64,000 nt of DNA from Prostheceraeus crozeri (lineage: Eukaryota; Platyhelminthes; Polycladida; Euryleptidae). Position numbers and translations under genes: made by a program. The stretch spans positions 620,001 through 684,000 of the forward strand of contig CAJQUW010003174.1 of NCBI GenBank assembly GCA_907163375.1, given 5' to 3'. Numbering within the stretch: the first letter of the stretch is position 1; each line of letters starts with the position of its first letter. The notes beneath the pieces were generated by a model. It saw only the letters and a list, made by a program, of their open reading frames with translations, did no database searches and was not told where the DNA came from. Of this stretch, positions 37,595 to 49,340 are shown piece after piece.

Positions 37595-37602
37595 GCTGCG
37601 AC

Positions 37603-37640
37603 CGTCCATCAACCAGGCTGGCAGATGCTCTCTCATCCTG
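37603..37640 (-). mobile_element. Penelope-like element 2: GIY-YIG segment between two insertions
   Basis: These 38 bp read RMREHLPAWLMDG on the minus strand. This is the Arg-bearing part of a GIY-YIG domain, and it continues directly from WLGT on the far side of Harbinger-2. Confidence 0.75.
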
Positions 37641-37931
37641 GGGCTAGCGTCACGAAGAGCCGTTAGCGATAACGGAGCAATTAAAGGAAGCCTCGAGCGT
37701 CACGAAGCTTCCGTTTCATAACGGCTCGTTTACTTAAAATAATCCGTGCGGCAGGAAGAAGCGTTAAGCCGCCGTTTGTCGCGCCGTTTAGAAAATCGCT
37801 AACGGAGGTGAGGGGCGTCTTTAAGACCTCCGTTAGCGAGATCTTATATCTATTGGCTGCTGATTTACAACGATATCGACAATATTCGACACTATACAAT
37901 ATCGACAAGCAATTGTTCATTCTCAGAGACC

Positions 37932-38966
37932 ATGCATCTGTGGCGGCTGGATTTCGATGATTATTATTTTGAGGAAAGGCATGTTTATCGTGACAGAATA
38001 AATCCCTTGGCAGAATTAGGAGACGTGGAATTTTTGGAGAGATATAGATTTCCAAAGTCCATCGTATACGAACTGTGTGAGGAATATCGATCAATTTTAG
38101 AAAGAAAAACACAGCGTTCTCAAAGCCTCTCAGTGGAATTACAGATGTGCATTGCATCGAGATATTTCAGTCATGGCGGATTTTTACCTCAAGTTGCGGA
38201 TATTCATGGAGTTTCAAATAGATCTGCAAGTCGATCTATACATGATGTTTCACAAGCAATAACAAGGAATCGCAAGAAGTACATTGTTTGGCCATCGGAA
38301 GAGGACATGTTAAGGAACGTGATCAATTTTTATAATTACAGTGGCCTTCCGAAGACAATAGGAGCAGTCGATGGTTGTCACATGCCAATCAAAAAGCCCT
38401 CACTTCCTTTCAATGAATGCACTTTTGTCAACAGAAAGGGATTTGTATCAATCAATTGCCACGTCGTATGTGATTTTGACTTAAAGATCATCGATTTCAG
38501 TCCGCGATGGCCTGGAAGCACACACGATTCGTTTATGATGCAGCAATCAAATTGTTGGAATGAACAAGAAAGCATGTCTAATTGTTGGATTCTAGGGGAT
38601 TCGGCATAACCTTTATTGACGCGGTTATTGAAGCCGTTTGATGCCCCCGATTCAACTGCTCAGAATGAGTACAACAAAAGTCACAAAAAGGCTAGAAGTG
38701 TAATCGAAAGATGCCATGGTGTTTTAAAATCGCGCTTCCGTTGCCTAACAATTGGCATGAATTTCTCACCGGCAAAGTGCTCCAACATTATTATGGCTTG
38801 TGCCTGCTTGCACAATCTCGCAATTGAGTGCAATGTCAACGTTTTAGAAGAACTTGATTATTCAGATGACGTTGATACCTCAGCATTTCATGACTCTACT
38901 GGGATCACACAAAATGGATACAATGTTCGTCAAAAAGTAGTCGAGGAAGTATTCAGCACAAATTGA
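37932..38966 (+). pseudogene. Harbinger-2 transposase with one in-frame stop
   Basis: Frame and length match HARBI1: about 344 residues from the ATG at 37932. Catalytic residues lie in GAVDGCHMP and WILGDSA, with the third in VIERCHGVLKSRFR, then ACACLHNLAIE. The only defect seen is TAA at 38607-38609, replacing the Tyr codon expected in GDSAYP, one step past the second catalytic Asp. The frame then continues unchanged to 38966. Truncation here would remove the third acidic residue, so this copy should make no active enzyme. The same stop occurs in Harbinger-3, so it predates their separation. Confidence 0.9.
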
Positions 38967-39415
38967 TCATCCTTAGGATTCCATACTACATGTTTGAACG
39001 TACCTGTGTAGACTACTTATCATAATAATATTTTTCTTTTGGGAAACTATTGTTTTGTTGTTTGATTTCTTTGAAAAATGATATGGCATGTACGTTGTGC
39101 ATGTATACGCTTGTACATGCATATACAGCCATACATTTACATACCCGTATCTGCATGCATGTGCATAGAAAGAGTTAGAAAATCTATCTGGCAAATAAAA
39201 AATATCGAACATTCTCTACGACTATAATGATGTCTGGTAAGTGCAAATCCACTGTTTGCAAAACATTGGATTATTATACATGTAGGCTATAATGTATCTA
39301 ACCCAATCCACTAATACCAAAGATAACAATTTAGAAAAAATGATAATTCCAATAAACAAATTTATTTCGAAAGAAGAAAGATGCAAGTTGCATGTACATG
39401 TATGCAGAAAGGCTA

Positions 39416-40894
39416 TCAAATGTCTTGATCACTCCAGTCACACGAATGATTCATGGCATTGGTGCTCGTCATTGGATGCATATACGAAAAATTGATTGCA
39501 GGAATCTGAGATGTGTGGTTGGCATCCGTACACATTCTCTGCGTAAGAGACTGATAGTATTTGGTCTTTGCTTCGTAGTACACCATGCGAGCTTTCGATT
39601 CCTCTTCCTGCAATTTCAACCTCCTATCTTCGATGGCCAGCATTCTTGCATGGTAGTCATCTCTTTCCATTCGTTGCATGCGTTCACGTGTAGGTATCCA
39701 TCTTCTCTTTCCCTTTCCACTGACGTGGGCGTTGTTCGAGTCATTTTCCTTTTCACTGTCATCATCTTCCTCATCGGTACCGGTATTTTGAATGAACTCT
39801 CTGATCTCTTCGCCCCCAGTTTGGACAGATCCAGGAATACCTGGAAGGAAAAATTACAATTTAGTCTCAGATATCACTGATTATCATGTGAAGATCAAAA
39901 ACGAAAATCCATAGATAAAACCAACATACATGTACCATAAGAGTCTATGCAACGTCGTAAACACTACAAAACATTCAGCGATTGATGATGAATGCATGGC
40001 AGGGGTTTTTGCACAAGAATTAAACTATTTCCAGACCTCAATTACTAAGAAGTAAGATCAGTGTGTTTCAAAGAAATTGGGATTCGATGTATCGGTATAT
40101 ATGTACATGTATACAACATGTACCCTATTTCAGTATTTCCTCAATGCTTTCATAGAAACTTTAAAAGCAATTATATCTCATAAAATAATATGTACAACAT
40201 TATTGTGTTTGCATGTGCTTGAACTCATTTATTTTCAATTGGTTACACATCAACGATGAAATACTGGAGAAAGAACAAAATACTTTCACATGTGCACGTA
40301 AAAAATCAGCAGCAGAGCTTAATAACTAGCAGAAATAATACAATTCGTCAATTTCAAAATTACAAACATATCTTAATAGATTCAAACGTTTAAGTCCAAC
40401 TTGTACATGTACAAGTACATGTACATGTATGTATTATTATCAAGCTTAATTATACACTGTACATGTACATGTAGATTGTAGGCCTAAATGCAAATATTAC
40501 CTTGAATACTCTCGGGTGTGATGACTCCGTAGATCATCATCTCAGTATCATCTAGAAAATCCTCGATGTTGATGTCCTCCTTTTCACCACCGCCAGTTGT
40601 GCCTCGAGATACCCTCAACTTCTGGGGATAATCGGCGGCCTTCTTCTTGACAGCGGCCCTGAGGTTAGACCATTTGTCCTTGATATTTTCAAGACTCCGG
40701 TTCCTGCCTCCAATCGAGTTGACCTTGCGTACCATTTCGTTGTATACAACTCTCTTTCTACGGTTGGTCACCTCATTTGTGTGAGCCGCAGTAAGTAGGG
40801 CATTGTGGTGTACAAATTCCTCCACCAGCACCTTGATTTCATTCTGTGAAAACGGTTGCTTCCTAGTTCGCTTTTGCTTGCCAGCGGCAGCCAT
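39416..40894 (-). CDS. Myb/SANT-like Harbinger-2 accessory protein, two exons
   Basis: Exon 1 is 40894-40501 and ends CAAG|GTAATA. The intron is 40500-39841, ending CCTTCCAG, and exon 2 is 39840-39416. The join keeps one frame (phase 1), giving 272 residues. The N-terminal trihelix Myb domain spans about residues 10-105 (KQPFSQNEIKVLVEEFV...NIKDKWSNLRAAVKKK...TTGGG). An acidic middle (DEEDDDSEKEND) and a basic helix (MQRMERDDYHARMLAIEDRR) follow. This is the same plan as the Harbinger-1 partner at 13481-14430. It is predicted to bind the element ends and assist the transposase. ACATGTA-rich simple sequence lies in the intron (40395-40470). No defect seen. Confidence 0.87.
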
Positions 40895-41250
40895 GTCTTC
40901 GTCAAACGTCTTCGGTCTTGCTTTCGGTCTGCTGTGGAGCGTTCTCGCCTAGGCAGTCAGCACGTAAACACATGCACCACATGACATGCGCAGTAAGATT
41001 TGGTTGGATAATCGTAGTGGCAAAGCTGTGATGATGCGACAGTGACGATGCATGACGATGAAAATCATGTGACTTATGACGTTTTTCATCTGACCTTCGA
41101 CTGACCATGTCATCCGAATGACTGTCCGCTAATTTAACGGAACGTCAAGTAAACGGAGCTTTTGTGACCCTCATTACGGCTGCTCCGTTTATGGCCTCCG
41201 TTAAGCCCTCCGTTAGAACGGATTTAACGGAGGCTTCGTGACGCTAGCCC

Positions 41251-41440
41251 CTGGTCCCCAACCACCGTTCTGTGCGTCCGATGTAACTGCTTCCGCAGTT
41301 GCATTGAAATTGGTAAACAACATCGGACACACATTCGAGTGGCAAGGGGTCCTTGAGAGAGCGCACTGGCAGGCACTGGGTGGTGCAGAGGTCACTCTTC
41401 GGACTCGGGCCTTCACATCACTGAAGAGTTTGTCGCCTTG
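41251..41440 (-). mobile_element. Penelope-like element 2: GIY-YIG core (flank copy A)
   Basis: A minus-strand frame reads VVYQFQCNCGSSYIGRTERW, the first half of a GIY-YIG nuclease, preceded in another frame by KARVRRVTSAPPSACQC. It directly adjoins the right end of Harbinger-2. The same 190 bp recur without visible difference at 43195-43384. Confidence 0.8.
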
Positions 41441-41583
41441 TTGCTGGTGAGCCCGAAGTCAACGGACGGAAGAGCCACCCATAGCAATGACCATTGAAAG
41501 GGTCAGTTTAGAGCGGAAAAGAGAATCCCCCGATTCCCACATTTTGAACGTCCTGAAATCAAGGGGAACAGAACAGGGATCAG
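41441..41583. other. Short unassigned segment between Harbinger-2 flank and Harbinger-3
   Basis: 143 bp not shared with the other flank copy. It ends in CAG next to the Harbinger-3 end, whereas the other end of that element has CTG. Confidence 0.5.
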
Positions 41584-43194
41584 GGGCTAGCGTCACGAAG
41601 CCTCCGTTGCAACATGCAACTTGCATCTTTCTTCTTTCGAAATAAATTTGTTTATTGGAATTATCATTTTTTCTAAATTGTTATCTTTGGTATTAGTGGA
41701 TTGGGTTAGATACATTATAGCCTACATGTATAATAATCCAATGTTTTGCAAACAGTGGATTTGCACTTACCAGACATCATTATAGTCGTAGAGAATGTTC
41801 GATATTTTTTATTTGCCAGATAGATTTTCTAACTCTTTCTATGCACATGCATGCAGATACGGGTATGTAAATGTAGGGCTGTATATGCATGTACAAGCGT
41901 ATACATGCACAACGTACATGCCATATCATTTTTCAAAGAAATCAAACAACAAAACAATAGTTTCCCAAAAGAAAAATATCATTATGATAAGTAGTCTACA
42001 CAGGTACGTTCAAACAAGTAGTATGGAATCCTAAGGATGATCAATTTGTGCTGAATACTTCCTCGACTACTTTTTGACGAACATTGCATCCATTTTGTGT
42101 GATCCCAGTAGAGTCATGAAATGCTGAGGTATCAACGTCATCTGAATAATCAAGTTCTTCTAAAACGTTGACATTGCACTCAATTGCGAGATTGTGCAAG
42201 CAGGCACAAGCCATAATAATGTTGGAGCACTTTGCCGGTGAGAAATTCATGCCAATTGTTAGGCAACGGAAGCGCGATTTTAAAACACCATGGCATCTTT
42301 CGATTACACTTCTAGCCTTTTTGTGACTTTTGTTGTACTCATTCTGAGCAGTTGAATCGGGGGCATCAAACGGCTTCAATAACCACGTCAATAAAGGTTA
42401 TGCCGAATCCCCTAGAATCCAACAATTAGACATGCTTTCTTGTTCATTCCAACAATTTGATTGCTGCATCATAAACGAATCGTGTGTGCTTCCAGGCCAT
42501 CGCGGACTGAAATCGATGATCTTTAAGTCAAAATCACATACGACGTGGCAATTGATTGATACAAATCCCTTTCTGTTGACAAAAGTGCATTCATTGAAAG
42601 GAAGTGAGGGCTTTTTGATTGGCATGTGACAACCATCGACTGCTCCTATTGTCTTCGGAAGGCCACTGTAATTATAAAAATTGATCACGTTCCTTAACAT
42701 GTCCTCTTCCGATGGCCAAACAATGTACTTCTTGCGATTCTTGTTATTGCTTGTGAAACATCATGTATAGATCGACTTGCAGATCTATTTGAAACTCCAT
42801 GAATATCCGCAACTTGAGGTAAAATCCGCCATGACTGAAATATCTCAATGCAATGCACATCTGTAATTCCACTGAGAGGCTTTGAGAACGCTGTGTTTTT
42901 CTTTCTAAAATTGATCGATATTCCTCACACAGTTCGTATACGATGGACTTTGGAAATCTATATCTCTCCAAAAATTCCACGTCTCCTAATTCTGCCAAGG
43001 GATTTATTCTGTCACGATAAACATGCCTTTCCTCAAAATATAATCATCGAAATCCAGCCGCCACAGATGCATGGTCTCTGAGAATGAACAATTGCTTGTC
43101 GATATTGTATAGTGTCGAATATTTTCGATATCGTTGTAAATCAGCAGCCAATAGATATAAGATCTCGCTAACGGAGGCTTCGTGACGCTAGCCC
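41584..43194 (-). mobile_element. Harbinger-3, inverted and internally deleted relative of Harbinger-2
   Basis: 1611 bp with the same GGGCTAGCGTCACGAAG ends. Its interior matches about 37810-39395 of Harbinger-2 in opposite orientation at very high identity. The Myb/SANT gene and the outer subterminal repeats are lost. Flanks are CAG (41581-41583) and CTG (43195-43197), so it lacks a matching target duplication. Confidence 0.9.
42041..43072 (-). pseudogene. Harbinger-3 transposase remnant
   Basis: Nearly identical to the transposase at 37932-38966. It shares the TAA in the GDSA(Y)P block and has at least three further single-base losses: near 43040, in the T run near 42828, and near 42742. 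The frames seen are 42998-42744, 42700-42398 and 42391-42041. It cannot encode an active enzyme. Confidence 0.9.
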
Positions 43195-43530
43195 CTGGTC
43201 CCCAACCACCGTTCTGTGCGTCCGATGTAACTGCTTCCGCAGTTGCATTGAAATTGGTAAACAACATCGGACACACATTCGAGTGGCAAGGGGTCCTTGA
43301 GAGAGCGCACTGGCAGGCACTGGGTGGTGCAGAGGTCACTCTTCGGACTCGGGCCTTCACATCACTGAAGAGTTTGTCGCCTTGGAACGGGATCGTCAGG
43401 TAAGCCATCTTCTTCTCCGGGCCAAACACTGTCTCACGTTGTGGAAGGAATGCTGCTGTGCTTCTGAATAAAAGAAGCTGGGTAGCAATAGAAACAATCA
43501 ACAGAATGCTGATTTTTCTTTTTTGCGCAG
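43195..43530 (-). mobile_element. Penelope-like element 2: flank copy B and upstream part
   Basis: The 190 bp at 43195-43384 repeat 41251-41440. Upstream the minus-strand frame continues as RETVFGPEKKMAYLTIPFQG, a plausible linker between RT and nuclease. At 43486-43530 the sequence switches to an inverted piece of the element's own 3' tail (compare 36690-36750), an arrangement often seen in Penelope-like insertions. Confidence 0.65.
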
Positions 43531-45716
43531 AATTTCCTTTTAATTAAGATGCTTGCAAATATACTTTCATTCCTTTTAATGTACTAAAAGTTCCATATTA
43601 CTTATACATGTATATTGAAGTCTGAGGTTCCAAATCGTTAGTATATGTAGCACACGAAAAAGTTGCAAAGATTTAGCTCTTTAAAAATTGATCAAATATT
43701 CTTTCAGACCTCGGGAACGTAATCTCCACAAAAACTAAATATTTTGATATAAAACTTTCACTGTGTGCTGTAATGTTTTTGATTCGACACTCGACCTACT
43801 ATATATTATTCCATTGATGAAAGTTCTGTTTTCACAATTAGAAACGTAGCCATTCCCACATGAGCAACGTAATCTACATTACACATGATACAAGTATATT
43901 AGCCACATGATTTGCTACCGTTCGCAGATCTGTTGGCATCATAAGACCGGTCATTCCAACATCAATCAAAGAAAAAAATCCTCTGTCTGAATCGTGTTGA
44001 AAGTAACTCTATTACAGACATAGTTTCTAGTACAAAAGAGCGCTGTAATGATAAATCCACAAGTCATCAAAATCCTTTATCATATAAAAAACGATATATC
44101 ATTTTCCATCTCTACGATGTTCACATTGGTTGCATAGCTCCACATTCGGTCCTATTGGATGATGCAAATAGTCCCAGGGTAATGTCCGACATACATCTTG
44201 TCACAATCAATCAATTGAGTCTGTCACATGAATCATTTGTTGCGTGTTTAGATTATTTATCCGTCAAAATTTATATATCATAATTGACGTTCCTATTTCT
44301 TCAAGCCCATGTCAGTCGGTGATTCATCTTTGTCAAAGCGAAAAAAACTCAATGGAAGATCTAATTTACTATTGATATATCATTTGTTTTTGACAGAGTC
44401 TTTCCGGTTTCTTGAAGATAAATCATTTATCAATTTCGTGAAGAACTAAAGAAACAGCCATCGTTTTTTGATAAAATCACAAAAGCAAACTTCTCGTGAG
44501 AGGCAACTGTGCATATTTCTGGAGACTACTTAATCTGCTCATTTTATTCCAAGACATTCTGGTACATCTAAGAAAATGCCAATGATTAAATTATTATCAA
44601 AGATGACGATGGAAATTATAAAAGCATATCATACATGCATAAACCCCTAGATAATACAGTAATTGACAAAAGTTGTGCATTTCATTATCAAAGCTTGCAT
44701 ATTTTCAGGTGAACAACGACATACAAAATTAACAACAAAGGAATTTTCCAGTCCAGTCCTATCCATCCCAAGTTCTGAGGCGTATTTATGTCTCTGTGGG
44801 TATTTGGCCACATCCTTGACTTCTTAAGTACTGCTTTGTATGACATGACATTTACAGCATAATGTAATATATCATATTACTATTTATAGAATATTTATGT
44901 TGTACCGGCATAGCAAAATTTCCAAAAGTGGTGTTCATTAGCTCCAAAGCCCTCGTCTTTATTCTATAAATAGCAATTCAAAAAAATCTGAAACTTTGCC
45001 GAATATTGACTGTTCAAAAATGCTCAACAAAAGTCAAAAGAAAAATTTTTGTCTGATCCAGAAAGCCAAGAAACATGCTGGCATTAAAAAAGCAGGTTTT
45101 ACATTCATATCTATGGCACTTTCATGTTTAGAAGTAATTTTCATGTCAATTCATAAACTAATTAACACAATTGATAAATCAGTGCGAATAGTCATACATT
45201 GTTATAATTGTTGCAAAGAAACTGCATCTCCATCAAGACCTTGTGAAAATGATAATGATGAAACAAATAATTGGATTGATCTCAACAATTATTTATAAGA
45301 CATTCATGGCAACCGTTTCCATCATGAACTTTTTTTCTCGAAAGTCTTCTAAAAAGATTAGCAAATTGCCGAATGCTTTGATGCAATTGTACTCGGAAGG
45401 ACACACCCTTAGGATGTCTTTAAATATCACATCCGGCTTCTAAGGGGTCGAGAGTTAAGATCTGATTGAAGTAGATAATAATCATGTCTCATAGATAAAA
45501 GGATGACGTATTTTGAACGTCACTCTTTCACTAATTGTTCTTTGATAATTACTTCACTTGTTTGGAGATTATGTAAGAGAACAAAATGAAATTGAAGGTA
45601 AAATGCAGGGGTATGTATGTCAAGTAATGATAAAAGATTGAGAGAGTATTCGAAAAAATAATAAAACACACTCATGAAGAAATTTTCGGGAAGTTTGAGC
45701 ACACGTCAAAACTAGA
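43531..45716. other. Gene-free stretch
   Basis: AT-rich. One 100-codon plus-strand frame (44996-45298) has an ATG-like start and Lys/Ser/Ile-rich composition but no recognisable motif, so I do not call it a gene. Confidence 0.45.
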
Positions 45717-45850
45717 GATCCGGTTGATAGCAATCACTGAAACTTCGCACAATTTGGAGTGTTTGATGTTGACCTGGCCGCCTATTGTTCGATTGCTATG
45801 GTATTATGTCAGGAGATTGTGTCATTTCATTAACTTACATGCTCCAATCA
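45717..45850 (+). repeat. Partial copy of the CACAGAATTAGA-family repeat
   Basis: Matches the 3' third of the repeat (GATCCGGTTGATA to ACATGCTCCAAT) and lies just before the fuller copy B in the same orientation, as in a broken tandem pair. Confidence 0.7.
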
Positions 45851-45868
45851 CTGAATTACAATGTATAT

Positions 45869-46378
45869 TGTTTAATCGTATCACTTTGCTAGAAGTTCAA
45901 ACTGATTCAAACAGATGACACATGCAGGAACTTATTAAGTGGGCAAAAAGAAATTTTTAATACCTTGCAGAGATAGGATAAATAGTCGTGCGTCGCTTGC
46001 GAATTGCTCTGAATTTCTTCAAAATGCTCCGATCGCTACGACTCCTTCAGATTCGAAGAATTCAGATCATTGCGCAAAAAGTTTTCTCGATGATGTTGGG
46101 CCCTCCGATCATTTTAAAAAAAGTTAGCAGGCGCATGAAAAATCGTTCACAAACTTCTCTGTAGAGCTTGACATCGACTGTGTCTCTTTGCTGTGTGATC
46201 CGGTTGATAACAGTCACTGAAACTTTGCACAATTTGGCGTATTTAATGTTGAACTGGCTGCTCATTGTTCGATTGCTATGGTATTATGTCAGCAGATTGT
46301 GCCATTTCATTAACGTTACATGTTCCAATGCTTCCCTTCTAGTCAAACAGAAGAAGAGTCGAGCTGTCTAATTCTGTG
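45869..46378 (+). repeat. Dispersed MITE-like repeat, copy B
   Basis: Close to copies A (162-682) and C (57177-57683), ending TCTAATTCTGTG. The left inverted end is degraded. Confidence 0.75.
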
Positions 46379-46390
46379 GGTGAAACAGTT

Positions 46391-46470
46391 CTCCTAAAAA
46401 TTAGGGCTGTGGGCTAGCCGTACCTGCCCGCACCGTTGCACCGGGTGTGATAACTGGTGACCCGAAAATC
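46391..46470. repeat. Short repeat, shared with 48431-48500
   Basis: About 80 bp around AAAAATTAGGGCTGT and CTAGCCG, with GGTGTGAT, recur just downstream of copy D. They may belong to a larger element that also includes the 510-bp repeat. Confidence 0.6.
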
Positions 46471-47689
46471 TACAGAAGTTTACACTGAGGCACTTATTAG
46501 AGAATAGGCGAAATATAGATTGTCTCGCGTTCTACATTGTCGTGTAATAATCAGAATCACGAAGGCAGGAAGAGCCTCTTGTCTTCGTAATAAATGTTCA
46601 TATTTTCTAGAAATCAATGCTAATTTTATAGAGCACTGGAGAATTCAAGTGGTGTAGAAGAATTTGAAACTGACCTACAATGGGTTGGGCGGCTTTGTTC
46701 TGACAGTACCACAGACCAAATGCGACAGGGAGGACTGAAACCTCCTCCTCCATGGGTTGACAGCAAAATCCCATGGCATTATCTAGCTCTCTCCCTCTTT
46801 CAGGAATGATGCACGGCGCCCAATTTGGGCAATGCTGCTAATATAAAAATGCTACTTACAAAAATGTGCAATAAAAACAAACATCATAGCATCATTTTAA
46901 AAAAATATGATCATTTCTATGGGCGTTCTGAATCCATCATGCGATTGTAGTGTTTCACATTCTCTCTGCTATCCCTGTAATACCTTTTTCAATGCCGACG
47001 TGAACAATAGAACTACATAACATCATAATCAAATGAGAAATATCTCAAAACTGATCGACATAAAATTGCTATCACTTTTGACAGCGAATGGGAATCTCAG
47101 CAATTCAATGCTTGACGGGTTTCCTTTGATACACAAATATTCGGAGTATTAGGAAGCGTTTCAGCAAACTGTTATTACTCTTTTATTGGTTATTCATCGA
47201 ATGAAGAGGAAATTTAAGCCTTGGGAATACGACGTCTCGCTTATTTTGATGATCACGAAAGATATGATACAAATTGGATTCTGACTCTTTTAAGTGACGG
47301 CTCGTTTTTTTCTACACTGTGACGAACTGTTCCAGGCAGACGATTAATCCAAGTGGCAAGATGAAAATTGATTGCTATACTTCATTGCAAGAGCGTCAAT
47401 AAAGAGACGATTTCGAGCTCTTCATGAACGAGATAGTATCTCTCATTGTAGACGGTTTCCATATATATCCGAGTTTTGATTTATTTGAGACAAAGGAGCT
47501 AGTTTTTCACGGGAAAGGCTTGGAGGGATCATTCCGATGTAGGCGTGAATAGTTTTTACATTCTCTGTCATCAATTTGACGCTAGATATTCGAAGAGCCC
47601 GAGAATGAAGTCCGGAACACTGTAGAATTGAGGGTGGGATTCATGATGAAAGCAGGATTACACCAAGAAGGATCAGCATTGAGTCCACA
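46471..47689. other. Gene-free stretch
   Basis: No recognisable gene or repeat. Confidence 0.45.
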
Positions 47690-48204
47690 TAATTAGATTG
47701 TTTACCTCTTTACTACTAGAAGTGAAGGCTAATTCAGAACGATGACACATGCTGGAACTTAGTAAGCAGGCTAAAAGGAATTTCTAATACCCTACGGAGA
47801 TAGGAAAAACAGTCGTGCGTCGCTTGTGGATTGCTGTGAATTCTGCCACGATTCCTTCAGATTCGAAGAATTCAAATCATTAAGCACATATTTTTTCCTG
47901 AATGTTGGCCCGTCAGATTCTTTTTTTAGAAGTTGGGAGGGTGAAAAATTTAGTTCACTCCAACTCTTCGTAGGATTCATCAATGAATGGCACTGTGACA
48001 GTGAAGTGTGACCAAACGAAGACCTCGATGTGTATGACAAGCATGCCACTGGCTGCTGTTTGAGACTCACTTCTTATTCATTGACGACCTATTGTCTGAC
48101 CTAAGGATCGTGTGCGGTGTGCACCATTTCATTATCGCATACGAGGTATGACTCTGCCCTTCTGGGAAACGACGACTAGGAGGAACGAGCAGTCTAACTC
48201 TGTG
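47690..48204 (+). repeat. Dispersed MITE-like repeat, copy D
   Basis: Diverged copy, most like copy E at 26390-26951 (inverted). It begins AATTAGATTG and ends TCTAACTCTGTG. Confidence 0.72.
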
Positions 48205-48430
48205 ATTGAGTCCGGAGTCCGTTAGTGTTCTGTTGTTGCTGCAGAATGGATAAGGAGACGACAGATGCCATCTCTTCCTACAGCAACCGGGAGGCCTCTA
48301 AACAGCAAAGTGCTCTCAAGATCTGCTTTTTCTGGCTATTAGACGGGCATCACATCAATCGTGAAATCTGTTATCAAACGATATAGTGTTTGTTTGTCCA
48401 TCAATTTCGTGTTTTCTTAAAGGAGTTATC

Positions 48431-48500
48431 CGAAAAATTAGGGCTGTTCGCTAGCCGCATCTGCTCGCACCGGTGCAACTGGTGTGATGACCGGGGAAGT
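48431..48500. repeat. Short repeat, shared with 46391-46470
   Basis: The same AAAAATTAGGGCTGT-to-GGTGTGAT block, following copy D as the other follows copy B. Confidence 0.6.
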
Positions 48501-49340
48501 CAAAATTCAAAAAAGTTACACTTTACAATTTATACTTCTGGATACCGATGAGAACTGCATCAGATTCACATGATTCGTGCGCATGTACGTAAGAACCCAG
48601 CTGGGAGCAAAGTTGGGCCAAAACTTGGGGTCAAAACCGAAAACCCAAGCCCAAGATTAAATAAATATATGAAATCAAGTAAACAAAGTGCAGTTTTTGT
48701 ATTTTGTGCTGACATAAAGATTCTTCTATAGTCCAAAATTCTTATTGGGCCCATGAGAAGTTTGGTATTAGTGGGAAACGATTTATTATTGCAGTAATTA
48801 ATGTAATTAGTCGCCTAAGTACATGTATTACGTCATAAAGTTTTCTTTTTTTTTTAATCTGCACTGATATACTGACTAATTGAAGATCTTTGATTTAATT
48901 ATGATTGAGTTACAAATTGCTCATATAGCAGAGCAGTTGTTTTCATTTTATCATTCAGAAATATAAACAAACTTGATAAATATTATAGCTGCGCAGTAAG
49001 TGCCTGGTTAAACATATTTAGAATACAAAATCGGAATGAATTTAATAATAAATGTCGGCTATCGCAGAAATTTAAGGGTGCGAACTACGAAGATATAAAA
49101 TATACGGAATGATGCAACAAAATACATTAATAGAAAACCCAAGTTTTGTATCACTTCCCCAAGGCCCAACCTTGCTGAGAGTGTGTATTCGCAATAGCTG
49201 CAACAGCATGTGATTAGCATATGAAGAGTTTGAATTATCATGCGATGATGAAAATCATCCCAGCAATCATTTATGATAGAATATAAGGCTAACTAATTTG
49301 AATCATTGATTGAAGTAGTCCTGATGAGGACTGATGTCGT
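48501..49340. other. Gene-free stretch
   Basis: No gene recognised. AT-rich; a short inverted repeat AGTCCTGATGAGGACT lies at about 49317-49332, next to the Penelope-like element. Confidence 0.45.

Larger units (their letters stand above)
37641..41250 (+). mobile_element. Harbinger-2, two-gene PIF/Harbinger transposon
   Basis: 3610 bp with ends GGGCTAGCGTCACGAAG and CTTCGTGACGCTAGCCC, flanked by CTG on both sides (37638-37640, 41251-41253). Such a 3-bp CWG duplication is known for PIF-type elements. Subterminal motifs (CTCCGTTA and GTCACGAAG variants) recur near both ends. It holds a transposase on plus and a two-exon Myb/SANT-like gene on minus, and is inserted in the GIY-YIG domain of Penelope-like element 2. 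The transposase has one internal stop. Confidence 0.93.

Noticed and set aside
38607-38609. TAA read as Tyr (a recoded stop) in the Harbinger-2 transposase
   Set aside because: No other element here uses in-frame TAA; a nonsense mutation inherited by both copies is simpler.
39392-39880. 162-codon plus-strand frame
   Set aside because: Antisense shadow of exon 2 of the Harbinger-2 Myb/SANT-like gene.
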